From CBDUQI01 sp965369325 (GTDB lineage Bacteria > Pseudomonadota > Gammaproteobacteria > Steroidobacterales > JBCBZW01): a stretch of DNA of 12,822 nt. The translations under genes and the position numbers were made by a program. Location of the stretch: assembly GCA_965369325.1 (NCBI GenBank), contig CBDUQI010000166.1:1-12822 (forward strand), in the 5' to 3' direction. Shown one piece after another: positions 7,683-12,822 of the stretch (the first letter of the stretch is position 1; each line of letters starts with the position of its first letter). The notes below the pieces were generated by a model, which had not been told where the DNA came from, did no database searches, and was given only the letters and a program-made list of their open reading frames with translations.

Positions 7683-7732
7683 TCATTTAGTGAACTTCAT
7701 ACCATTAACGTCCGTCATTCCCGCCCCGTAGC

Positions 7733-9142
7733 ATGGCCTCGACACTATTCGAGAAAATATGGGACCGCCACGTCGCCCACACCTTGACGGACGGCTCCTC
7801 CTTGGTCTATCTGGACCGCGTGTTCCTGCACGAGCGCACCGGCGCGGTTGCGCTAAGCGGCATGCGCGAAGCCGGACGTACGGTCGCCCGACCTGCACAT
7901 GTATTTGCCACCATGGACCACATTGTCGACACGTTCCCGGGTCGCGGGGACGACACGGCGGTGCCAGGTGGCAAACAGTACATTCAGGCCATGCGCAAAG
8001 AAGCTCAGGCCGCGCAGATTACGCTGTTTGATATTCACGACCCGCGGCACGGCATCTCTCATCTGATCGGCGCCGAGCAAGGCATTGCATTACCCGGGCT
8101 GGTGGTTGCCTGCCCCGACAGCCATACCTGCACGCTGGGGGCTTTGGGTGCGCTTGGCTGGGGGATTGGCACAAGTGATTGCGAACACGCGCTCACCACC
8201 CAAACACTTCGAGCCAGCAAACCAAAACAAATGCGGGTGCGGTTCCACGGCGCGCTAGGCCCCGGGGTGACTGCCAAGGATATGGCACTGCATTTGATCA
8301 GCGCGTTCGGGGCTGGCGGCGCCGCCGGCATGGCCGTGGAGTTCTGTGGCGATACTATTGATGCGCTTGCGGTCGAAGCACGTTTTACCCTATGCAATAT
8401 GGCAGTGGAGTTTTCGGCCTTTACCGGCATTATCGCCCCGGATGAAGCGGTATTTGAATACATTAAGGGCCGAGCCTATGCACCGGACGAGGTGGCCTGG
8501 GCGCAGGCAATGCGGCATTGGCGTGCGCTTGGCACAGATGCCGATGCAGTATTCGATCGCGAAGTGAGTATCGACGCTACCACCGTCATGCCGACGATCA
8601 CCTGGGGCACCAGCCCCGAGCATGCCATTGCCATCGACAGCACCGTGCCGTCGCCACAGAACGCCGCCGATGAGGCCGCCCGTGAGGCGATGCTGGGCGC
8701 GTTGCAGTACATGGGTCTTCGCCCTGGACAAGCACTGCTGGGGTTGCCGATTGATGGCGCGTTTATCGGCTCTTGTACCAACAGCCGTATCAGCGATCTG
8801 CGCGCAGCCGCTGGTGTATTGCGAGGGCAGCGAGTCGCACCAGGCGTCAGAGCCATTTGTTCGCCGGGATCAGCGCAAGTTAAACGCGACGCGGAACGCG
8901 AAGGTCTTGATCGCGTGTTCACCGATGCTGGGTTTGAATGGCGCGAGGCGGGCTGCTCGTTGTGTTTTTATGCTGGTGGTGAGGCATTCGAGCCACAGCA
9001 GCGGGTGATGACCAGCACCAATCGCAATTTTCGCGGTCGCCAGGGTCGCGGTGCCCGCTCACATCTAGCCAGCCCAGCAGTCGTCGCCGCCGCCGCCGTT
9101 GCAGGGAAGATCGCCGACGTGCGCAAAGTGACCGTCCGGTGA
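7733..9142 (+). CDS. LeuC-like [4Fe-4S] hydro-lyase, large subunit (3-isopropylmalate dehydratase family)
   Basis: 469 residues, close to LeuC length (about 466). The aconitase superfamily interconverts hydroxy-dicarboxylates by dehydration and rehydration at a [4Fe-4S] cluster. Cluster ligands are visible: Cys348 in GSCTNSRISDLRAAA, and Cys408 and Cys411 in AGCSLC, positions almost identical to E. coli LeuC. Also present are DSHTCTLGALGALGWGIGTS (129-148) and TSTNRNFRGRQGRGARSHLA near the C-terminus. ATG 7733 has no Shine-Dalgarno sequence; the start is chosen because TLFEKIWDRH matches the family N-terminus. The stop overlaps the small-subunit GTG by four bases. No leuA or leuB is adjacent; the neighbours are a CoA-transferase and an HMG-CoA-lyase-like enzyme, so a catabolic role on citraconate/citramalate-like or other alkyl-malate substrates is as likely as leucine synthesis. 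I give no leuC symbol for that reason. Confidence 0.93.
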   Translation: MASTLFEKIWDRHVAHTLTDGSSLVYLDRVFLHERTGAVALSGMREAGRTVARPAHVFATMDHIVDTFPGRGDDTAVPGGKQYIQAMRKEAQAAQITLFDIHDPRHGISHLIGAEQGIALPGLVVACPDSHTCTLGALGALGWGIGTSDCEHALTTQTLRASKPKQMRVRFHGALGPGVTAKDMALHLISAFGAGGAAGMAVEFCGDTIDALAVEARFTLCNMAVEFSAFTGIIAPDEAVFEYIKGRAYAPDEVAWAQAMRHWRALGTDADAVFDREVSIDATTVMPTITWGTSPEHAIAIDSTVPSPQNAADEAAREAMLGALQYMGLRPGQALLGLPIDGAFIGSCTNSRISDLRAAAGVLRGQRVAPGVRAICSPGSAQVKRDAEREGLDRVFTDAGFEWREAGCSLCFYAGGEAFEPQQRVMTSTNRNFRGRQGRGARSHLASPAVVAAAAVAGKIADVRKVTVR

Positions 9143-9771
9143 AACCACTAGTACGCCATCGCGGCATTTGCGCCGCCATCCCTGCGGACAGCGTGGATAC
9201 CGACCAGATTATCCCCTCGCGCGAAATGCGCCGAGTCTCCAGAGAAGGCCTGGGCAAAGGGCTGTTCGCCGGCTGGCGCTACCTCTACGACGGACGCGAA
9301 AAGATCGGGCTGAACTCGGACTTCGTGCTTAACCAACCCCAGTTCGCAGGTACCAGCATTCTGCTCGGTGAACGCAATTTTGGTTGCGGATCATCGCGCG
9401 AACATGCCGTCTGGGCACTGCGTGACTACGGCATCCGTGCAATTCTGGCTATCAGCTTTGGTGAGATCTTTCGCAAGAACTGCGCTCGCAACAATGTGCT
9501 GGCGCTTACGCTGCCGGTGGAACAGTTAACACGCATCAAGCAACAAACTCAGCACCAGCCACAAACACAACAACTGGAAATTGATCTGGCGGAGCAAAAA
9601 CTGAGATTGCCACAGCGGGATGAGATCAGCTTTGACATCGCACCGTTCGACCGGCAGATGCTGATGCAGGGGCTCGATTACATCGATTACTCACTGCAAT
9701 ACGCGCAGCACGTTGAGCAGTTTATCCAGACCGACCGAAGCGGCGATCGGCGCTGGTCGCATCTGGATTAA
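9139..9771 (+). CDS. LeuD-like small subunit of the hydro-lyase
   Basis: 210 residues, starting at GTG 9139 in a GTGA overlap with the large-subunit stop, a standard sign of coupled synthesis of the two subunits. The swivel-domain signature is clear: VDTDQIIPS (19-27), LFAGWRYLYDG (42-52), ERNFGCGSSREHAVWALRDY (78-97) and ISFGEIFRKNCARNNVL. The Ser/Arg pair in GSSREH contributes to substrate binding in the family. Where biosynthetic LeuD usually has IIPKQFL, this protein has IIPSREM (24-30). That loop affects the choice of side chain accepted, so a different substrate is plausible. A Gln-rich stretch (KQQTQHQPQTQQ) precedes the C-terminal strands. It acts in the cytoplasm with the 7733-9142 product. 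Confidence 0.93.
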   Translation: MKPLVRHRGICAAIPADSVDTDQIIPSREMRRVSREGLGKGLFAGWRYLYDGREKIGLNSDFVLNQPQFAGTSILLGERNFGCGSSREHAVWALRDYGIRAILAISFGEIFRKNCARNNVLALTLPVEQLTRIKQQTQHQPQTQQLEIDLAEQKLRLPQRDEISFDIAPFDRQMLMQGLDYIDYSLQYAQHVEQFIQTDRSGDRRWSHLD

Positions 9772-9856
9772 TTCAACTTGGCGCACTTGGCCTTACCCTA
9801 GCAACTGGGTCATCTAACCGCATCCGCAGATCAAACCTTCGCCCGCGCGGGCACGT

Positions 9857-11056
9857 TCACTCAGGAGGCTCGCCAGCCACACCTTGTGCCTGCAACGCGG
9901 CGATCGCTTCCTCATCGTAGCCCAGCTCACGCAACACGGCGTGTGTATGCTCGCCAGCGGCCGGCAGGTCGCGCCGTAATCCCAGTCGTTGCCCCTGCAT
10001 CTGCACCGGCAATGCTGGCAGCTGCGTTTTACTGCCGTCCGACAAAGTGACTTCGACCAAACCGCCGGAGGCCTGCAAGTGCGGGTCATCAAACATCTGC
10101 TCGGGCTGAGCAATGGGGGCAAACGGCAATCCGCTGCGCTCCAGGCGCTCGGCCAGTTGCGCGCGCGTCATGCTCAAAAACAGCGCTCGCACCACCGGCA
10201 TAATACGATCGCGCTGGGCAACGCGATCGCGGTTAAGGCGCAAACCTTGATCGGAGAGAAAATCCTCCAGCCCGAAGTCGCGGCAAAATGTAAGCCACTG
10301 CGTATCGCTGACCACCCCCACAAACACACGGTCGGCATCCGCTGTCTCGAACACGTCGTAAATCGCCCAGGCTGAGATGCGCGTTGGCATAGGTGCGGCG
10401 GGCTGTCCTGTCACTGCGTACTGCGCCATGTGCTGCCCCATCAGGAACACCGTGCTCTCGAACAGCGAGCTGGTTAGTTGCTGACCGCAGCCGGTGCGCT
10501 GGCGCTGCTCCAGCGCGGCCAGGATTCCCACCACCCCAAACACGCCACCCATGACGTCAATCACCGACGCACCGGCGCGCAACGGGCGGCCGGGCGGGCC
10601 GGTCATGTAGGCCAGCCCGCCCATCATCTGAGCCACCTCGTCTAGCGCCGTGCGGTGCTCGTAGGGGCCGCTTAGAAAACCGCGGGCGGAGCAATAAATA
10701 AGGCGTGGGTTATCTGCCGACAAGCTTGTGTAATCCAGCCCCAGCTTATCCACCGCGCCGGGACGAAAATTCTCCACCACCACATCGGCGCTTGCGATCA
10801 ACTTGCGCGCGGCTGCGATGCCTTCGGGCGACTTTAGGTTCAATGCGATACTGCGCTTGTTGCGGTTATACATGGCGAAATAACCGGCCCCGGAACCAGT
10901 CAACTGGCGAGTGTGATCGCCCCCTACCGGCTCCACCTTAATCACATCCGCACCGAGGTCGCCCAGAATCAATCCGGCCGACGGGCCCATCACCATGTGC
11001 GATAACTCGACCACACGGATGCCCTGCAATGGTAGTTCGGCGGATTGCTCTGTCAT
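9857..11056 (-). CDS. Class III (CaiB/BaiF) CoA-transferase
   Basis: 399 residues from ATG 11056. The frame extends upstream to a GTG at 11116, but that start has no ribosome site and adds 20 residues foreign to the family, whereas LPLQGIRVVELSHMVMGPSA is the usual N-terminus. Family III enzymes move CoA between carboxylic acids via an aspartyl-CoA thioester. Visible signatures: LGDLGADVIKVEPVGGDHTR (31-50), YFAMYNRNKRSIALNL (59-74), VVVENFRPGAVDKLGLDY and the catalytic-Asp region RTALDEVAQMMGG, with Asp139 the probable nucleophile. The length matches the family. It is convergent with the LeuD-like gene (85 bases between) and divergent from the HMG-CoA-lyase-like gene (139 bases between). Inferred job: activating the hydroxy acid made by the LeuCD-like enzyme, with succinyl-CoA or acetyl-CoA as donor. 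The substrate is unproven. Confidence 0.92.
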   Translation of the reverse strand: MTEQSAELPLQGIRVVELSHMVMGPSAGLILGDLGADVIKVEPVGGDHTRQLTGSGAGYFAMYNRNKRSIALNLKSPEGIAAARKLIASADVVVENFRPGAVDKLGLDYTSLSADNPRLIYCSARGFLSGPYEHRTALDEVAQMMGGLAYMTGPPGRPLRAGASVIDVMGGVFGVVGILAALEQRQRTGCGQQLTSSLFESTVFLMGQHMAQYAVTGQPAAPMPTRISAWAIYDVFETADADRVFVGVVSDTQWLTFCRDFGLEDFLSDQGLRLNRDRVAQRDRIMPVVRALFLSMTRAQLAERLERSGLPFAPIAQPEQMFDDPHLQASGGLVEVTLSDGSKTQLPALPVQMQGQRLGLRRDLPAAGEHTHAVLRELGYDEEAIAALQAQGVAGEPPE

Positions 11057-11080
11057 TGCCTGGTGGCCTGGTTTGTGTCC

Positions 11081-11110
11081 TTGACAGTCCCCGGCGGGCC
11101 CGCATTTGAT
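11081..11110 (+). promoter_or_regulatory. Candidate promoter for the lyase-amidohydrolase operon
   Basis: A perfect TTGACA (11081-11086) is followed after 18 bases by TTTGAT (11105-11110), four of six matches to a -10 box. The distance to the lyase ATG is 85 bases. The call is tentative because of the long spacer and the imperfect -10. Confidence 0.3.
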
Positions 11111-11137
11111 GGGCACACAAGGTGCATTTGCTATATT

Positions 11138-11165
11138 ATTATATCTTTATTCATTCAGCTGCAAA
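11138..11165 (-). promoter_or_regulatory. Candidate promoter for the CoA-transferase gene
   Basis: On the minus strand, TTTGCA (11165-11160, four of six to TTGACA) is separated by 16 bases from a perfect TATAAT (11143-11138). The ATG at 11056 lies 81 bases downstream. The -10 lies in the 9-mer TATTATATC (plus strand 11137-11145), also present at the CMD-operon promoter. The site is bracketed by the inverted repeat CATTTGC (11125-11131) / GCAAATG (11161-11167), a possible operator pair that overlaps the -35. Confidence 0.45.
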
Positions 11166-11195
11166 TGAGCAGCCTGTCCGCTCGCGGGGGCCTTG

Positions 11196-12131
11196 ATGGG
11201 CGCTGTCGACATTCTGGTAAGCGAGGTGGGACCTCGCGACGGCTTGCAGTCCGTGGAGGCGGTCATGCCTACTGCGGTCAAACACCGATGGATCGCGGCG
11301 CAGGCCGCCGCCGGCTTTCGCGAAATCGAGGTGGGCTCGTTCGTCCCTGCGCGGGTGTTGCCACAACTGGCGGACACGGCGCAGGTGGTCGAGGCGGCTA
11401 AACGCATCGAGGGGCTGGATGTCGCAGTGCTGGTGCCTAACCTAAAAGGTGCGCAGAACGCAATCGAGGCAGGCGTCGATAAGATTACTCTGCCCTTTTC
11501 AGTCAGCGAAACCCACAGCCTGCGCAACTTACGCAAAACCCACGAGCAAGTGCTGCAGGAGGCGCGCAACATCGGCGAGTTGATCGCCGCGCAACCGCCT
11601 GAGCAACGCCCGCACTTTGAGGCCAGTCTGTCGACCGTGTTTGGATGCACGCTCGAAGGGCCTGTGTCCGAGCACCTGATTCTAACGCGCGCCGAAGATC
11701 TCATGCAGTGCGGCTGCGATGAGATCGGCCTGTCAGACACCACCGGCTACGCCGACCCGCAGCAGGTCAGGCGAATGATCAAAGCGGTGAGAGCGCAGGT
11801 GGGAGACGACAAGGTGACCGGCATTCATCTGCACAACACCCGCGGGTTGGGCCTGGCAAACGCCCTGGCCGCCATCGAAGCAGGCATCACCACGCTGGAC
11901 AGTTCTCTTGGCGGTCTGGGTGGGTGCCCGTCCGCACCGGGCGCCAGTGGTAATATCGTGACCGAAGATCTGATCTTTATGCTGCATGGTATGGGGCTGA
12001 GCACCGGCATTGATTTGCAGGCGCTGATGGAAGTGCGCACGATTGTGCACCAGGCGTTGCCGAATGAGCCGCTCTACGGGTTTGTCGCCGAGGCGGGATT
12101 ACCTAAAGGCTTTACGCGCTCGGCCACCTGA
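11196..12131 (+). CDS. HMG-CoA lyase-family carbon-carbon lyase
   Basis: 311 residues from ATG 11196 (GGGGG at 11186-11190 five bases upstream); TTG 11193 directly before it is an alternative. The DRE-TIM metallolyase family cleaves 3-hydroxyacyl-CoAs such as HMG-CoA or citramalyl-CoA to acetyl-CoA plus a keto product. Signatures: SEVGPRDGLQ (9-18) with Arg14 and Asp15, VFGCTLEGPVS, GLSDTTGYADP, the metal ligands His211 and His213 in IHLHNTRGLGLANA, and the catalytic-cysteine loop GGLGGCPSAPGASGNIVTED with Cys244. All key residues appear intact and the length fits. The amidohydrolase gene follows 12 bases after the stop, so they form an operon. Next to a class III CoA-transferase and a LeuCD-like hydratase, an (R)-citramalyl-CoA-type lyase is a good alternative to HMG-CoA lyase; no leucine or mevalonate genes are near. 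Confidence 0.92.
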   Translation: MGAVDILVSEVGPRDGLQSVEAVMPTAVKHRWIAAQAAAGFREIEVGSFVPARVLPQLADTAQVVEAAKRIEGLDVAVLVPNLKGAQNAIEAGVDKITLPFSVSETHSLRNLRKTHEQVLQEARNIGELIAAQPPEQRPHFEASLSTVFGCTLEGPVSEHLILTRAEDLMQCGCDEIGLSDTTGYADPQQVRRMIKAVRAQVGDDKVTGIHLHNTRGLGLANALAAIEAGITTLDSSLGGLGGCPSAPGASGNIVTEDLIFMLHGMGLSTGIDLQALMEVRTIVHQALPNEPLYGFVAEAGLPKGFTRSAT

Positions 12132-12143
12132 AGGGGACATTGA

Positions 12144-12822
12144 ATGTCAGAGAAAATCAAAGCCATTGATGCTGTGGTTAACATCTGGACCGAGCAAGCA
12201 CTGTCGGTACGCCCGGACTGGAGTGCAGATTTTTTCGCGGGCAAAATGAAAGCCAACGACGGCCTGATGGCCGGATTGTCGCTCACCCAGATGATAGAGC
12301 GGATGGACGCGGCGAATATCGAGCATGGATTCCTGATCGCGGCCAAAGCCGGGCGTCCGGGCCTGCCCGGGTGTTATCACATGCCACCACAAATCGTCGC
12401 GGACGCGGTGGCGCGACACCCCGACCACTTCTCCGGCCTGCTCGGCATCGACCCGTTTATGGGGATGGCGGGCGTGCGCGAGCTTGAGCATGCGGTGAAA
12501 GAACTGGGCTTTATCGGCGCTCACCTGTATCCGCACTGGTTTGAACTCGCACCAGACCACGCCAAGTACTACCCGTTTTACGCCAAGTGCGTAGAACTGG
12601 ATGTGCCTATCCAGATACAGGTCGGCCAATCAATGAACTACTCCCCGCAGTATCGCGGGCGCAGCGTCGGCCAACCGATCACGCTAGACGCGGTCGCCTG
12701 CGACTTTCCCGAACTGGCCTTGATTGGCATCCACGTCGGCATCCCATGGGCGGATGAGATGATCGCGATGGCATGGAAGCACGACAACGTGTTTATCGGC
12801 TGCGACGCGCACAGCCCCAAGT
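12144..12822 (+). CDS. Amidohydrolase-2 family protein, 5' part only
   Basis: The frame is open to the window end; 226 codons are visible. ATG 12144 has AAGGGGA at 12131-12137 as its ribosome site, and only 12 bases separate it from the lyase stop. The TIM-barrel Amidohydro_2 family (with ACMSD-type decarboxylases and lactone hydrolases) is suggested by IKAIDAVVNIW at the N-terminus, SLTQMIERMDAANIEHGFLI, FIGAHLYPHWFE, CVELDVPIQIQVG and LIGIHVGIPWADEM, ending DAHSPK. Standard members have an HxH metal motif after the first strand (IDxHxH); here it is IDAVVN, so both histidines are missing. The later His of GAHLYPHW and GIHVG remain. I remember similar proteins annotated only as amidohydrolase family protein. 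Substrate and reaction are unknown; operon position suggests hydrolysis or decarboxylation in the same pathway as the lyase. Confidence 0.88.
   Translation, partial: MSEKIKAIDAVVNIWTEQALSVRPDWSADFFAGKMKANDGLMAGLSLTQMIERMDAANIEHGFLIAAKAGRPGLPGCYHMPPQIVADAVARHPDHFSGLLGIDPFMGMAGVRELEHAVKELGFIGAHLYPHWFELAPDHAKYYPFYAKCVELDVPIQIQVGQSMNYSPQYRGRSVGQPITLDAVACDFPELALIGIHVGIPWADEMIAMAWKHDNVFIGCDAHSPK

Noticed and set aside
7733..9771. Assignment as leuCD for leucine biosynthesis
   Set aside because: The motifs fit the family, but no leuA/leuB is adjacent, the specificity loop differs and the context is CoA-linked catabolism; family-level naming is safer.
9841..9852. Palindrome GCCCGCGCGGGC between the convergent LeuD-like and CoA-transferase genes
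   Set aside because: The arms meet with almost no loop and no T run follows, so it is not a convincing terminator.

Overview
The window is GC-rich, densely coding bacterial DNA, most likely from a gammaproteobacterium of marine or environmental type. That guess rests on gene content and remembered family distribution (a DUF6502-type regulator, Gram-negative SdrD_B-like secreted proteins, short DUF3598-like proteins, catabolic LeuCD paralogues), not on a marker gene. No rRNA, tRNA, CRISPR array, insertion sequence or phage gene was seen. No gap between genes exceeds 300 bases.

Region 1 (1-4922) encodes secreted, cysteine-rich repeat proteins. The 3' part of one such gene (1-1104) ends at a strong Rho-independent terminator. 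A DUF6502-type helix-turn-helix protein (1254-2204) follows, then, 25 bases on, an 882-residue protein with a signal peptide, four SdrD_B-like Ca-binding repeats and two copies of a cysteine-rich domain. The same domain occurs twice in full in the first gene. The regulator-like gene therefore sits between two structurally related exported proteins. A GC-rich hairpin closes the region.

Region 2 (5009-7629) holds small redox and accessory genes. Two paralogous calycin-like proteins (5009-5512 and 6599-7051, both minus) flank a zinc-free MDR-type NADPH oxidoreductase (5580-6590, plus). The second paralogue is coupled by a GTGA overlap to a carboxymuconolactone-decarboxylase/AhpD-family protein (7048-7629, minus).

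Region 3 (7733-12822) looks like a CoA-dependent organic-acid degradation module. It holds a LeuC/LeuD-like [4Fe-4S] hydro-lyase with a 4-base overlap between subunits, a convergent class III (CaiB/BaiF) CoA-transferase, and, divergent from that, an HMG-CoA-lyase-family enzyme followed after 12 bases by an amidohydrolase-2 family protein that runs off the window. Hydration, CoA activation and retro-aldol/Claisen cleavage is the logic of citramalate-type pathways, which would give acetyl-CoA plus a 2-oxo acid. The real substrate cannot be read from the sequence. The promoter regions of the CMD gene and the CoA-transferase share an AT-rich 9-mer containing a consensus -10 box, hinting at linked expression of regions 2 and 3.
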